Of a stretch of DNA of 64,000 bases, positions 54,009 through 63,758 are shown one piece after another. The DNA comes from Rhodospirillaceae bacterium (GTDB taxonomy: Bacteria; Pseudomonadota; Gammaproteobacteria; Steroidobacterales; Rariloculaceae): assembly GCA_024638465.1 (NCBI GenBank), contig JAHEKF010000001.1, positions 103,103 to 167,102 of the forward strand. Direction: 5' to 3'. The notes under the pieces were generated by a model. That model was not told the DNA's origin and ran no database searches. It saw only the letters and a program-made list of their open reading frames with translations. The first letter of the stretch is position 1; each line of letters starts with the position of its first letter. The translations under genes were made by a program, and so were the position numbers.

Positions 54009-54916
54009 GCGCCGCTATGAGTATGACGACGCCAACGCCTGAACTTCTGTTCGATGAACCGATGAGCCTGCATACATCCTGGCGTGTAGGTGGACCTGCG
54101 GATCAATTCTTCAGGCCGACGAGTGTCGGCGCATTGAGCGGCTATCTGCGCGAACTCCCCGCGGATATGGCGCTGCACTGGGTCGGGCTCGGTTCGAATC
54201 TGCTGGTTCGCGACGGCGGTATCCGCGGCGCCGTGATCTGTACGCTGAAACTTCCCGCCGCCACCGAGCGTCTCGATGACACTCGAATAGTCGTGGGCGC
54301 AGGGGTGCCATGCACCGTGTTCGCGCGGCAATGTGTACGTTGGCAACTCGGTCCGGCCGCCTTCTTCGCAGGCATTCCCGGAACGATCGGTGGTGCGCTG
54401 GCGATGAACGCAGGCGCGTTCGGCGGCGAAACCTGGCAAAGCGTGGCGACGGTTGAAACGATCGATCGCCGCGGCGAACGCCACACTCGTAGTCCGGATG
54501 AGTATGAAATTGGCTACCGATCGGTCGTCGGCCCTGCGCAGGAGTGGTTCCTCGGTGCGACCTTCGCATTCGCAAACGATCCCGATGCCGATATCGCAGA
54601 TGTCAGAAAGATGCTGAAGAAGCGTGGCCACACGCAGCCGATCGGGAAACTCAGCTGTGGTTCGGTTTTTCGCAATCCACCGGGGCAGTTCGCAGCGCAG
54701 CTGATAGAGGCAGCCGGACTCAAGGGTGCCGGGCGAGGCGATGCCGTCGTTTCCGCAAAGCACGCGAATTTCATTTTGAATCAAGGCGCCGCAACTGCGG
54801 CTGACATCGAGTCTCTGATCGAAGAGGTTCGCGGGCGTGTTGCGGAACACTCGGGCATCGAGCTGCAACTGGAGGTTCGAATCATTGGTGATAATCCAGG
54901 ACGGAGCGGCGAGTGA
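54005..54916 (+). CDS. murB: UDP-N-acetylenolpyruvoylglucosamine reductase, short type
   Basis: FAD enzyme that reduces enolpyruvyl-UDP-GlcNAc to UDP-MurNAc with NADPH. 303 residues, the short MurB class, unlike the longer E. coli enzyme. FAD site: [17 protein letters not shown] and [21 protein letters not shown]; the proton-donating serine is in CGSVFRNP near 220. GTG at 54005 overlaps the murC stop; ATGs at 54017 and 54023 are alternatives. It occupies the place where ddlB stands in E. coli. Confidence 0.95.
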   Translation: MSAAMSMTTPTPELLFDEPMSLHTSWRVGGPADQFFRPTSVGALSGYLRELPADMALHWVGLGSNLLVRDGGIRGAVICTLKLPAATERLDDTRIVVGAGVPCTVFARQCVRWQLGPAAFFAGIPGTIGGALAMNAGAFGGETWQSVATVETIDRRGERHTRSPDEYEIGYRSVVGPAQEWFLGATFAFANDPDADIADVRKMLKKRGHTQPIGKLSCGSVFRNPPGQFAAQLIEAAGLKGAGRGDAVVSAKHANFILNQGAATAADIESLIEEVRGRVAEHSGIELQLEVRIIGDNPGRSGE

Positions 54917-55716
54917 AGCGCACTAAAGTCAATCGTCGCAAGGCCGTCAAGCGGCGTCCGAAGCTGCCGACCATGCCCACGATCCGGATCGACATCCGCG
55001 CCATTCTTTTGCCACCAGCGATGCTGGCGGTGCTGGCCGGAACGTTTCTCGCGACCCAGGCCCTGCTGGACCGTCCGGTCGACAAACTTCGTCTCGAGGG
55101 GGCGTTTCAGCGGGTAACGCCGATTCAGGTCGAGGCGGCTCTCGCGCCGGCGCTGGGACGCGGGTTCCTGTCGAGTGACCTCGGGCAATTGCGTCGTCTC
55201 GTCGCATCGCTCGACTGGGTCGATGAGGTAGAGATCACCCGCGTCTGGCCGGATACGCTCGCCGTTCGCGTAACCGAGCATCAGGCCGCCGCCCGGTGGG
55301 GCGATAGCGGGCTACTGAACACGCGCGGCGAGTTGTTTACTGACGAATCTCGTTACGAGTTTCCCGAATTACCGCGGCTCGCGGGTCCGGAGGGACTCGA
55401 AAGCCGGGTCGCGAGCCGGTATCTCGAGTTACGCGGACCTCTTGCCGAGGCGAATCTGAGCCTCAAAGCGCTGACGATGGATGACCGCGGCGCATGGCGG
55501 CTCGAGCTTACGAGCGGTCAGCGGATACGTCTTGGCCGGCGCGAACTCGACGTGCGCCTCGAGCGCTTCTTCGGCGTTGTGATACCGGCTTTGAGTGCAT
55601 CGATACAGCAGATCGAATACGTGGACATGCGATATACGAACGGATTCTCCGTGGGCTGGGCCAACGCGGATCCGATTCAGGTCGTCAGCTTTCGAAAGGC
55701 GGTCGAAGGTGGCTAA
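54913..55716 (+). CDS. ftsQ: Cell division protein FtsQ
   Basis: Bitopic divisome protein linking early and late division proteins. 267 residues: a long, very basic cytoplasmic N-terminus ([16 protein letters not shown]), one membrane helix (about 34-55), a POTRA domain starting with LRLEGAFQRVTPIQVEAAL, then the FtsQ beta domain. GTG start overlaps the murB stop; 8-bp overlap with ftsA at the end. Confidence 0.94.
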   Translation: MKRTKVNRRKAVKRRPKLPTMPTIRIDIRAILLPPAMLAVLAGTFLATQALLDRPVDKLRLEGAFQRVTPIQVEAALAPALGRGFLSSDLGQLRRLVASLDWVDEVEITRVWPDTLAVRVTEHQAAARWGDSGLLNTRGELFTDESRYEFPELPRLAGPEGLESRVASRYLELRGPLAEANLSLKALTMDDRGAWRLELTSGQRIRLGRRELDVRLERFFGVVIPALSASIQQIEYVDMRYTNGFSVGWANADPIQVVSFRKAVEGG

Positions 55717-56944
55717 GCGCAGCGACCGCAAGCTCATCGTTGGCCTCGATATCGGCACGTCGAAAGTCGTGACCGTCGTCGGAGAGATGGCCGCGGAGAA
55801 CACGCTCGAAGTGATCGGCATCGGCTCGAACCCTTCCCGAGGGTTGAAGCGCGGTGTTGTCGTCAATATCGAGTCGACGGTTCAGTCGATTCAGCGTGCC
55901 ATCGAGGAAGCCGAGCTCATGGCCGGTTGTGAGATCAACACCGTCTACGCGGGGATCGCGGGCAGTCATGTGCGTAGCCTGAACTCGCATGGCATCGTTG
56001 CCATCCGCGACAAGGAAGTCAGTCGTAGCGATGTCGACCGCGTGATCGACGCAGCACGCGCCGTTGCGATACCCGCCGATCAGAAGATCCTGCACGTGCT
56101 TCCGCAGGAATTTCTCATCGATTCCCAGGAAGGTATCCGCGAACCGATCGGCATGTCCGGCATCAGGCTCGAGGCCAAAGTCCACCTCGTTACCGGTGCC
56201 GTGAGCGCGGCGCAAAATATCGTCAAGTGCGTTCAGCGCTGCGGCCTCGAGGTCGAGGACATCGTGCTCGAGCAGCTGGCGTCCAGTTATTCGGTCCTCA
56301 CCGACGATGAAAAAGAACTCGGAATCTGCCTCGTCGACATGGGTGGCGGGACAACCGATATCGCGGTATTTCGCGGCGGCGCAATCCAGCACACGGCCGT
56401 GATCCCGATTGCCGGCGATCAGGTGACGAATGACATCGCGGTGTCGCTTCGCACACCGACGCAATACGCCGAAGAGATAAAGATTAAATACGCCTGCGCG
56501 CTGTCGCAGCTCGCGAACCCCGACGAAACGATCGAAGTGCCGAGCGTCGGTGACCGGCCGCCGCGAAGACTCGCAAGGCAAACATTGGCCGAGGTCGTAG
56601 AGCCGCGCTACGAGGAGTTGTTCTCACTCGTTCGCGACGAGCTCAGGCGTTCGGGATTCGAGGAGCTCATCGCCGCCGGCATCGTGCTGACAGGCGGCAG
56701 CGCGAAGATGGAAGGCGCGGTTGAGCTGGCTGAAGAGATTTTTCACGTACCGGTGCGTCTCGGTATTCCCCAGTACGTGGAAGGGTTGGTCGACGTTGTC
56801 CGTAATCCGATACACGCAACGGCCGTGGGCCTGCTTCTCTATGGAAAGGAAGCGGTCGATGTGCAAGCGGATGCAGCGGCTTCGAGTACCGGAGTTTCTG
56901 GAGTTTTTGATCGAATGAAAGCTTGGTTTCAGGGAAATTTCTGA
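55709..56944 (+). CDS. ftsA: Cell division protein FtsA
   Basis: Actin-like ATPase that tethers FtsZ to the membrane. 411 residues from the GTG at 55709 (MAKRSDRKLIVGLDIGTSKV). Phosphate-binding loops are LDIGTSKV near 13 and VDMGGGTTDIAVF near 210. The last residues (VFDRMKAWFQGNF) form the amphipathic membrane-targeting helix. Overlaps ftsQ by 8 bp. Confidence 0.97.
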   Translation: MAKRSDRKLIVGLDIGTSKVVTVVGEMAAENTLEVIGIGSNPSRGLKRGVVVNIESTVQSIQRAIEEAELMAGCEINTVYAGIAGSHVRSLNSHGIVAIRDKEVSRSDVDRVIDAARAVAIPADQKILHVLPQEFLIDSQEGIREPIGMSGIRLEAKVHLVTGAVSAAQNIVKCVQRCGLEVEDIVLEQLASSYSVLTDDEKELGICLVDMGGGTTDIAVFRGGAIQHTAVIPIAGDQVTNDIAVSLRTPTQYAEEIKIKYACALSQLANPDETIEVPSVGDRPPRRLARQTLAEVVEPRYEELFSLVRDELRRSGFEELIAAGIVLTGGSAKMEGAVELAEEIFHVPVRLGIPQYVEGLVDVVRNPIHATAVGLLLYGKEAVDVQADAAASSTGVSGVFDRMKAWFQGNF

Positions 56945-56970
56945 GCGTTTAATTTTAAGGAGTCTAAGAG

Positions 56971-58113
56971 ATGTTCGAGTTAATGGATGGACACGCCGAA
57001 ACCGCGGTAATTAAAGTGATGGGTATCGGTGGCGGCGGCGGAAATGCTGTCGGGCACATGCTGACATCCGGTATAGAGGGAGTGGACTTTATCTGCGCCA
57101 ATACGGATGCGCAGGCTCTAAAGGGCGCTCGGGTACGGACCGGAATTCAGATTGGCTGCAATATCACTAAAGGTCTCGGCGCTGGCGCGAACCCGGAGGT
57201 CGGTCGGCAGGCCGCCATGGAGGATCGCGACCGCATAGCCGAAGTCGTATCGGGCGCGGACATGCTGTTCATCACGGCTGGACTCGGTGGCGGTACGGGT
57301 ACCGGGGCGGCCCCGGTCGTTGCGCAGCTCGCGAAGGAACTCGGCATACTGACCGTCGCCGTGGTAACGAAACCGTTCTCGATGGAAGGCGGCAAGCGCA
57401 TGCAGATCGCCGACCAGGGTATCGCCGAGCTCGGCCGCTATGTCGATTCACTGATCACGATCCCCAATGAGAAACTGCTGACGGTTCTCGGTCCCGACAC
57501 AACATTACTCGACGCATTCCGTGCCGCCAATGAGGTTCTTCAGGGCGCCGTTCAGGGTATTGCCGAACTCATCACGCGACCGGGCCTCATTAATGTCGAC
57601 TTCGCCGATGTCCGCACCGTGATGGCGGAAATGGGCATGGCGATGATGGGCTCCGGCATGGCGAGCGGCGAAGGGCGCGCACGGGAGGCTGCGGAAGCTG
57701 CTATCTCGAGCCCGTTGCTGGAAGACATCAATCTTGCAGGAGCCAACGGCGTTCTCGTCAACGTCACCGCGGGAACCGATCTGGCAATCGGAGAATTCCA
57801 GGAGGTCGGCGAGACCGTCAAGCAATTTGCATCGGATGAGGCGACGGTCGTCGTGGGCACGGTCATCGATCCCGATATGGTTCAGGAGATCCGTGTGACC
57901 GTCGTCGCGACCGGTCTCGGCCAGGGTCTCGGTGCGGTGGAGTCGCCCGTTAAAGTCGTGCGGCGGAACTCCAGCGGCGAGCCGAACTATAGCGAGCTCG
58001 ACAAGCCCGCGATTCAGAGGAAGAAAGCAGTCGGTGACGGCATCGCTGCAGCGCCGGACGACCTCGAGGATATGCTGGACATCCCGGCATTCTTGCGGCG
58101 GCAGGCGGATTAG
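56971..58113 (+). CDS. ftsZ: Cell division GTPase FtsZ
   Basis: Tubulin homologue that forms the Z-ring. 380 residues. GTP-binding [15 protein letters not shown] near 17 and the tubulin signature [13 protein letters not shown] near 108; synergy residues NVDFADV near 207. A short linker leads to the conserved C-terminal peptide [10 protein letters not shown] that binds FtsA and ZipA. A strong AAGGAG lies before the ATG in the 26-bp gap after ftsA. Confidence 0.98.
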   Translation: MFELMDGHAETAVIKVMGIGGGGGNAVGHMLTSGIEGVDFICANTDAQALKGARVRTGIQIGCNITKGLGAGANPEVGRQAAMEDRDRIAEVVSGADMLFITAGLGGGTGTGAAPVVAQLAKELGILTVAVVTKPFSMEGGKRMQIADQGIAELGRYVDSLITIPNEKLLTVLGPDTTLLDAFRAANEVLQGAVQGIAELITRPGLINVDFADVRTVMAEMGMAMMGSGMASGEGRAREAAEAAISSPLLEDINLAGANGVLVNVTAGTDLAIGEFQEVGETVKQFASDEATVVVGTVIDPDMVQEIRVTVVATGLGQGLGAVESPVKVVRRNSSGEPNYSELDKPAIQRKKAVGDGIAAAPDDLEDMLDIPAFLRRQAD

Positions 58114-58289
58114 CGCAGTTAGCGAAATCAGGTCAAGCTTTTTCACGCGAATCCGCGCCGGGCGGTTTGTTGCCGGCGGCTGGGGCGCGTGCTAGGGTTT
58201 TTCGGGTTTCAGGGGGGCGATTCACGGGTCTCGAGGTCGACCGGCTCTCTCGGTCGGGCTCGCGTTCCAGCGATCAAAGGCTCGAAGAT

Positions 58290-59201
58290 TTGAAGCAGCG
58301 TACTCTGAAGGAATCGATCAGGGCGACCGGTATCGGCCTGCATGGCGGCGAGAAAGTCTATATGACGCTCCGGCCGGCGCCCGCCAATTCCGGTATCACC
58401 TTCCGTCGTGTGGATCTGGAGTCGCCTGTCGACATTCCGGCGACGGCGCTCAATGTCACTCAGACGACACTGGGCACGACGCTCGAATACCAGGACGCCA
58501 AGGTCTCGACCGTCGAGCATCTTCTGTCCGCCATGGCGGCGCTCGGAATCGACAACGCTTTCGTCGACCTGACCGCAGCCGAAGTTCCGATAATGGACGG
58601 CAGTGCCGCGCCATTCATTTTTCTGCTGCAGTCGGCCGGCGTCGAAGAGCAATCCGCCCCGAAGCGCTTCATCCGAATTCGCAAGCCCGTGGAGGTCAGG
58701 GAGGGCGACAAATGGGCCCGCCTGACGCCCTACGATGGTTTTCGTGTCCACTTCGAAATCGATTTCGACCATCCGGTACTGCGCAAGCACCGTCAGACTG
58801 CGACGCTGGAGTTCTCGACGACCGCGTTCCTCAAGGAGATCAGCCGCGCCCGAACCTTCGGCTTCCTGCGCGATCTGGAGACGTTACGGGATCGCGATCT
58901 GACGCTCGGTGGCGGACTCGACAACGCCATCGTCATGGACGAGTTTCGGGTGTTGAATGAAGACGGCCTGCGCTTCAGAGACGAGTTCGTTCGTCACAAG
59001 ATTCTCGATGCGGTCGGCGATCTTTATCTCATGGGGGCATGTCTGATCGGCGAGTTCACCGGGTTCAAGTCCGGGCATCAGCTCAACAACAACCTGCTTC
59101 GCGCGTTGATCGACCAACCCGAGTGTTACGAAGAAGTCGTTTTCGATGATCCGCTTCACTCGCCCGTCGCTTATCAGCTCGTGCCGGGATTGCCCGACTG
59201 A
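58290..59201 (+). CDS. lpxC: UDP-3-O-acyl-N-acetylglucosamine deacetylase
   Basis: Zinc enzyme for the committed step of lipid A synthesis. 303 residues from a TTG at 58290 ([20 protein letters not shown]), which aligns with the E. coli start; the frame is open further upstream to 58167 but that part is unlike the family. Zinc ligands lie in [10 protein letters not shown] near 75 and [10 protein letters not shown] near 238. It follows ftsZ by 176 bp, a gap in which I see no clear promoter or terminator. Its 3' end overlaps dciA on the other strand by 28 bp. Confidence 0.96.
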   Translation: MKQRTLKESIRATGIGLHGGEKVYMTLRPAPANSGITFRRVDLESPVDIPATALNVTQTTLGTTLEYQDAKVSTVEHLLSAMAALGIDNAFVDLTAAEVPIMDGSAAPFIFLLQSAGVEEQSAPKRFIRIRKPVEVREGDKWARLTPYDGFRVHFEIDFDHPVLRKHRQTATLEFSTTAFLKEISRARTFGFLRDLETLRDRDLTLGGGLDNAIVMDEFRVLNEDGLRFRDEFVRHKILDAVGDLYLMGACLIGEFTGFKSGHQLNNNLLRALIDQPECYEEVVFDDPLHSPVAYQLVPGLPD

Positions 59202-59506
59202 TCCCCGGGCGGCAGCACCCTGACAACCAGTTTTTCCGCTCCGAGTTCGTCGGCGCGATACCGGACACGCGCTGCCCAGACGGATGAGTCCATGAGCAGC
59301 GTGAGTTTGCCGCCGTCGTCGACGCCGGCGGAAACAAGATGTGCCGCTTCTTCCTCAGGCAGCAGTGAGCGGATTCGCGCGGTGAGGTTCTCTCGCTGCC
59401 GCGCCTCGTCGGCCAGAGACCGAAGCTCGCCGCGGGAAAGAAGGTCCGCGATGGAGTGTGGGCCGACGCGGTTCACAGATCTGAGACGGGCGTCAACATT
59501 TTCCAT
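59174..59506 (-). CDS. dciA: DUF721/DciA family protein
   Basis: 110-residue protein of the DUF721 family. Family pattern: [20 protein letters not shown] at 16-35, then a central helix and a KH-like C-terminal half ([27 protein letters not shown]). DciA proteins load the replicative helicase in bacteria that lack DnaC. A single gene on the minus strand, between lpxC and the peptidase/secA genes, where DUF721 genes are often found; overlaps lpxC convergently. Confidence 0.85.
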   Translation of the reverse strand: MENVDARLRSVNRVGPHSIADLLSRGELRSLADEARQRENLTARIRSLLPEEEAAHLVSAGVDDGGKLTLLMDSSVWAARVRYRADELGAEKLVVRVLPPGDQSGNPGTS

Positions 59507-59514
59507 CCAAATGC

Positions 59515-59543
59515 TTGAATATTCGGGATTTTCTGGGCATTCT
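59515..59543 (+). promoter_or_regulatory. Candidate promoter of the riboswitch transcript
   Basis: TTGAAT (59515-59520) and CATTCT (59538-59543) with a 17-bp spacer would start transcription near 59550, exactly at the 5' strand of riboswitch helix P1. The -10 match is weak. Confidence 0.35.
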
Positions 59544-59548
59544 TAAGG

Positions 59549-59640
59549 TATTCGAAAAAGGCAAACCGCCTCAAAGGGCGGGACGCAAAGCTACCGGTCT
59601 ACGGGTGCATTGGCTCCTACGACAGCGGGGTTACCGAGTG
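59549..59640 (+). promoter_or_regulatory. Cyclic-di-GMP-I (GEMM-I) riboswitch upstream of the M23 peptidase gene
   Basis: All hallmark blocks of the GEMM-I aptamer are present in order: GGCAAACC (59560-59567), a C/G-rich hairpin (59566-59581), GGGACGCAAAGC (59580-59591), CCGGTCTA, then GACAGCGGGGTTACCG (59621-59636). Helix P1 pairs ATTCG (59550-59554) with CGAGT (59635-59639). The three residues known from the Vibrio Vc2 structure to contact the ligand are present: G at 59561, A at 59588, C at 59634. The tetraloop is CAAA instead of GNRA. The gene begins 101 nt downstream; a GGGAC/GTATCCC hairpin right before the ATG could mask the ribosome-binding site. Confidence 0.88.
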
Positions 59641-59664
59641 ACAGTTTACAGAACAGGCTATAAT
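59638..59664 (+). promoter_or_regulatory. Possible second promoter between riboswitch and M23 gene
   Basis: A perfect TATAAT at 59659-59664 lies 78 bp before the peptidase ATG. The best upstream partner is GTGACA (59638-59643) at a short 15-bp spacing. If used, its transcript would bypass the aptamer. Confidence 0.3.
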
Positions 59665-59741
59665 GCCGCTGCCGCCTCTGAGCGAAGCTCGGGCTGCGTT
59701 AACAACAATGCCGATCTATCTAGGGGACAGGGCGGTATCCC

Positions 59742-60662
59742 ATGGAGTTAATTCTTCTTTCGAAGGGACGTGGCCACTTGGCACACGTCAGGCTGACATC
59801 CAGGTCGGTGTTATTGGGCCTGGTTGGCGTCGCGCTTGTCGCCTGTTCTTGCGCGTTCTTTGCCGGTTATGTTGCATCGACGCATTTCGGCACCGTTAGT
59901 CCATCGAATCAGGTTGCGGCCTGGCGCGCCGACCTTGCGGAGCAGGAAGCGGTCCTCGAGGAAACTCGCGAATCGGCTCAGCACAATCTCGACGCGCTTG
60001 CGCTAAGACTTGGCCAGATGAACGCACATGTCGTTCGACTCGACGCACTGGGTGAGCGTCTCACGCAGATGGCCGGACTGGAAGACGGTGAATTCGATTT
60101 CGCCGCGACGCCCTCGCTCGGTGGCCCTGAAGAGATCATCTACGCCGCCGACACGGACCAGGTGTCGAGTCTTATCTCCGCGCTCGATGGCCTCGGCCAG
60201 CGATTGGAAGACCGCCAGCAGCAGCTCGGCGTACTCGAGGATTTTCTGCTCAATCGAAAACTTCAGGATGAAGTGCTTCCGGAAGGGCGCCCGGTCGACG
60301 CGGGATACGTCTCTTCCACATTCGGTAGCCGTACCGATCCATTCACGGGACGGACCGCGTTTCATAAAGGTATCGATTTTGCCGGCCGCGCCGGAACAGA
60401 TGTAATGGCGGTGGCGTCGGGTGTCGTCATCTGGTCCGGAGATCGGTACGGTTACGGTGAAATGGTCGAGATCAACCACGGAAACGGCTACGTCACGCGC
60501 TACGCGCACAACTCCGAGAATCTGGTCGTCGTCGGCGACACCGTCAAGCGCGGCGAAGTTATCGCATCGATGGGCGATACGGGACGCGCGACGGGGCCGA
60601 ATCTGCATTTCGAGGTCCTGCGGAACGGCCGGGTGGTCGATCCTCTGACCTATATCAACTAA
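59742..60662 (+). CDS. M23 family metallopeptidase (peptidoglycan endopeptidase-like), behind a c-di-GMP riboswitch
   Basis: 306 residues. One N-terminal membrane helix (about 22-46), a periplasmic coiled coil (about 55-95 and 140-175), then a C-terminal M23 domain (about 195-300). Zinc ligands HxxxD are in FHKGIDFAG near 211 and the catalytic histidine in RYAHNSENL. The HxH motif reads NLH (ATGPNLHFEV), so the first histidine is Asn while the metal-binding second histidine remains. It may cut cross-linking peptides, or act as an activator if Asn weakens catalysis. The riboswitch at 59549-59640 suggests c-di-GMP control. secA follows after 108 bp. Confidence 0.92.
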   Translation: MELILLSKGRGHLAHVRLTSRSVLLGLVGVALVACSCAFFAGYVASTHFGTVSPSNQVAAWRADLAEQEAVLEETRESAQHNLDALALRLGQMNAHVVRLDALGERLTQMAGLEDGEFDFAATPSLGGPEEIIYAADTDQVSSLISALDGLGQRLEDRQQQLGVLEDFLLNRKLQDEVLPEGRPVDAGYVSSTFGSRTDPFTGRTAFHKGIDFAGRAGTDVMAVASGVVIWSGDRYGYGEMVEINHGNGYVTRYAHNSENLVVVGDTVKRGEVIASMGDTGRATGPNLHFEVLRNGRVVDPLTYIN

Positions 60663-60770
60663 GCTGCCTCCTCACGGAGAATCTGCAACAAACTGCAGCT
60701 TCTACCGGTCCCAATAAACTGTATCTGGCCGTAGAATACGGCGCGTTGGCTTTTGGCTTAAGGATCAGGC

Positions 60771-63725
60771 TTGCTCAAGTTCTTCTCTGACTTCTTTACG
60801 GATCTCCTCGGCAGCCGCAACAAGCGGGTGCTGAAGGGGTACCTGAAGACTGTCGCCGCGATCAACGCGCTGGAACCCGGGCTGCAGGCGCTCAGTGACG
60901 AGGAGCTGAGCGCCAGAACTCCGGAATTACGCGAGCGAATTGCGAACGGCGCGTCGCTCGACGATGTACTGCCGGAAGCGTTTGCGCTGGTGCGTGAAGC
61001 GTCCTGCCGCACGCTCGGGCTTCGCCACTTCGATGTGCAGCTGATCGGCGGAATTACGCTGCATCAGGGCAAGATCGCGGAAATGCGGACCGGCGAAGGC
61101 AAGACGCTCGTTGCGACTCTGCCCGCCTACCTCAACGCCCTCGGCGGGGATAGCGTGCACATCATTACCGTCAACGACTATCTCGCAGAGCGGGATGCGA
61201 ACTGGATGGGGCCGATCTACCGTTTTCTCGGTCTGACGGTCGGTGTCGTAAAGGCGGGTCAGGACCCGGCTGCGAAGCGCGAAGCGTACAAGGGCAATAT
61301 CACCTACGGAACCAACAATGAATTTGGTTTCGACTATCTTCGCGACAATCTTGCATTTCGTCTGGAAGACCGCGCGCAGCGCAAGCTGTCGTTTGCGATC
61401 GTCGACGAAGTCGATTCAATCCTCATCGACGAAGCGCGAACGCCGCTCATCATCTCCGGGCGTTCGGAAGAGAGCACGGATCTTTACCTCAAGATCAACA
61501 AACTCATCCCTTCGCTAAAGCTGCACAGTCCGCCCGAAGGTGCTGCCAACGAAGACATCGAGGCCGCAGAAGTCAGCCTCAAAGGTAAATCTGGCGAGGA
61601 TCTCGGCGCCATGTCGATCGGCGCGGCCCGCGCCCTGGCCGCGGAGAACCAGTGTCATTTGATAGAGATCGATGCAGCGGCCAAGCTCCCGGTGTGCCAG
61701 CTTTTCGTCCCCGGCGACTACACGATCGACGAAAAGGCCAAGCAGGCGCATCTGACCGAAGAGGGCCACGATCACGTTGAGCGCCTGCTCGAAAGGGCGG
61801 GCGTGCTCGCGCCCGGCGAAAGTCTCTACGACGCCGGCAACATCCGGCTCATGCATCATCTGACCGCAGCGTTGCGCGCGCACGGTATCTTCAGGCGCGA
61901 GGTCGACTATATCGTCAAGGACGGCGAAGTCGTCATCGTCGACGAGTTCACGGGGCGAACCATGGCCGGCCGGCGCTGGTCCGATGGGCTGCATCAGGCG
62001 ATAGAGGCGAAGGAAGGCGTTCGCGTCAAGGAAGAAAATCAGACGATCGCTTCCATCACGTTCCAGAATTACTTTCGCCTCTATTCGACATTGTCGGGCA
62101 TGACCGGCACGGCCGATACGGAAGCTTACGAGTTTCAGCAGATCTACGGACTCGAAGTGGTTGTCATTCCGACGCATGTGCCGATGATTCGCGATGACGC
62201 GCCCGATCTCGTCTATCTGACGCAGAAAGACAAGTTCGAGGCGATCATCGAGGACATTCAGGATTGTCAGGAACGCGGTCAGCCGGCGCTGGTTGGAACG
62301 ACATCGATCGAGACGTCGGAGTTTCTCTCCGGGCTACTGAAGCAGAAGAACATCCCGCACCAGGTGCTGAACGCGAAGTATCATGCGCAGGAAGCGCAGA
62401 TTATCGTCGAAGCTGGACGTCCCGGTAACGTTACGATCGCAACGAACATGGCCGGCCGCGGCACGGATATCGTGCTAGGGGGTAATCTCGAAGCCGAGCT
62501 TGCCGCACTCGACAGCGACGAGGGCCCGGAAGCCGACGCGTTGCGCGAAGACTGGAAAAAGCGGCACAAGCAGGTCATCGATGCCGGCGGCCTGCATATT
62601 ATCGGCACTGAAAGGCACGAATCTCGCCGCATCGACAACCAGCTTCGCGGTCGCTCAGGCCGCCAGGGCGACGTCGGCTCCAGCCGCTTCTACCTGTCGA
62701 TGGAAGACAATCTCATGAGGATTTTCGGCGATCCCGAGCGCACCAAGCGCTTGTTGTCACGCGCGGGCATGCAGGAGGGCGAAGCCATCGAGAGTCGCAT
62801 GCTGTCGAAGCAGATCGAACGTGCGCAACGAAAAGTCGAAGCGCATAACTTCGACATTCGCAAGCAGCTGCTTGAATACGATGACGTTGCGAACGATCAG
62901 CGCAAAGTAGTCTATCAGCAACGCTCCGAACTCATGGAAGCCGATGACATTTCCGATGCGATCGTTGCGATCCGTGAAGAAGTCGTCAACCTGGTCATTG
63001 ACGACTACGTTCCGCCCGAAAGCGTGGAGGAGATGTGGGATGTGGCGGGACTGGCGCAGGCAATCGAGCGCGAGTTCGGATCGGAAGTAGACGTCGAAAC
63101 GCTGCTCGAAGGCGATCATTCGATCGATGAGGCGAAGTTGCGCGATGCGGTCGTCGAGAAAATCAGGGATGACTACCAAGCCAAGGTCGAATCGGTCGGC
63201 CCGCAGGTCGTATGCGAGCTCGAGAAAGGTGTGATGTTGCGGCAACTCGACATGCACTGGAAGGAACACATCGGTGCACTCGATCATCTGCGTCAGGGCA
63301 TTCATTTGCGCGGTTACGCACAGAAGAATCCCAAGCAGGAGTACAAGCGCGAGGCATTCGACATGTTCGGCGACATGCTCGATCGAGTAAAACACGACAC
63401 GATCGCGATTCTCTCGAAGATTCAGATTCGCCGACCGGAAGATGTCGCCGCCGTCGAACCGAAGCGCAGCGATACGAGTTCGATGAGCTTCCAGCATGCC
63501 GCAGCGCCATCGCTCGCCGCCGCGCCGAGGTCACCGCCGCAGCCGGGTCAGCCGGGTCAGGCGCAGCCCGGGCAGCCGCCGAGACGACTCGGCGTCGGAC
63601 AGCGGCCCGCGCCCGCCGAGCCGGCAGCTCCCTATGTGCGCGAGCAACCCAAAGTCGGCCGCAACCAGCCCTGCCCCTGCGGCTCCGGAAAAAAATACAA
63701 GCAGTGCCACGGCCGCCTGAGCTAG
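60771..63725 (+). CDS. secA: Preprotein translocase subunit SecA
   Basis: ATPase motor that drives proteins through SecYEG. 984 residues, longer than E. coli's 901. Walker [14 protein letters not shown] near 104, the DEVDS box near 210, motif [14 protein letters not shown] near 560 and the C-terminal zinc site [13 protein letters not shown] after a Pro/Gln/Gly-rich linker. Part of the extra length is a roughly 50-residue insert between INKLIPSLK (about 241) and DYTIDEKAK (about 316), at the start of the preprotein cross-linking domain. TTG start with AAGGA 6 nt upstream. A SecM-type regulator is not seen before it. Confidence 0.97.
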   Translation: MLKFFSDFFTDLLGSRNKRVLKGYLKTVAAINALEPGLQALSDEELSARTPELRERIANGASLDDVLPEAFALVREASCRTLGLRHFDVQLIGGITLHQGKIAEMRTGEGKTLVATLPAYLNALGGDSVHIITVNDYLAERDANWMGPIYRFLGLTVGVVKAGQDPAAKREAYKGNITYGTNNEFGFDYLRDNLAFRLEDRAQRKLSFAIVDEVDSILIDEARTPLIISGRSEESTDLYLKINKLIPSLKLHSPPEGAANEDIEAAEVSLKGKSGEDLGAMSIGAARALAAENQCHLIEIDAAAKLPVCQLFVPGDYTIDEKAKQAHLTEEGHDHVERLLERAGVLAPGESLYDAGNIRLMHHLTAALRAHGIFRREVDYIVKDGEVVIVDEFTGRTMAGRRWSDGLHQAIEAKEGVRVKEENQTIASITFQNYFRLYSTLSGMTGTADTEAYEFQQIYGLEVVVIPTHVPMIRDDAPDLVYLTQKDKFEAIIEDIQDCQERGQPALVGTTSIETSEFLSGLLKQKNIPHQVLNAKYHAQEAQIIVEAGRPGNVTIATNMAGRGTDIVLGGNLEAELAALDSDEGPEADALREDWKKRHKQVIDAGGLHIIGTERHESRRIDNQLRGRSGRQGDVGSSRFYLSMEDNLMRIFGDPERTKRLLSRAGMQEGEAIESRMLSKQIERAQRKVEAHNFDIRKQLLEYDDVANDQRKVVYQQRSELMEADDISDAIVAIREEVVNLVIDDYVPPESVEEMWDVAGLAQAIEREFGSEVDVETLLEGDHSIDEAKLRDAVVEKIRDDYQAKVESVGPQVVCELEKGVMLRQLDMHWKEHIGALDHLRQGIHLRGYAQKNPKQEYKREAFDMFGDMLDRVKHDTIAILSKIQIRRPEDVAAVEPKRSDTSSMSFQHAAAPSLAAAPRSPPQPGQPGQAQPGQPPRRLGVGQRPAPAEPAAPYVREQPKVGRNQPCPCGSGKKYKQCHGRLS

Positions 63726-63758
63726 GCTGACTGGTCGTGCGAGGCCGTTAGCCGGACA

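Noticed and set aside
58114..58289. Gap between ftsZ and lpxC as a possible small RNA or regulatory site
   Set aside because: I see G-rich runs but no conserved motif, convincing hairpin with T-run, or promoter pair.
60661..60701. AAGCTGC...GCAGCTT inverted repeat after the M23 gene as a terminator
   Set aside because: 27-nt spacer and no T-run; too weak to call.
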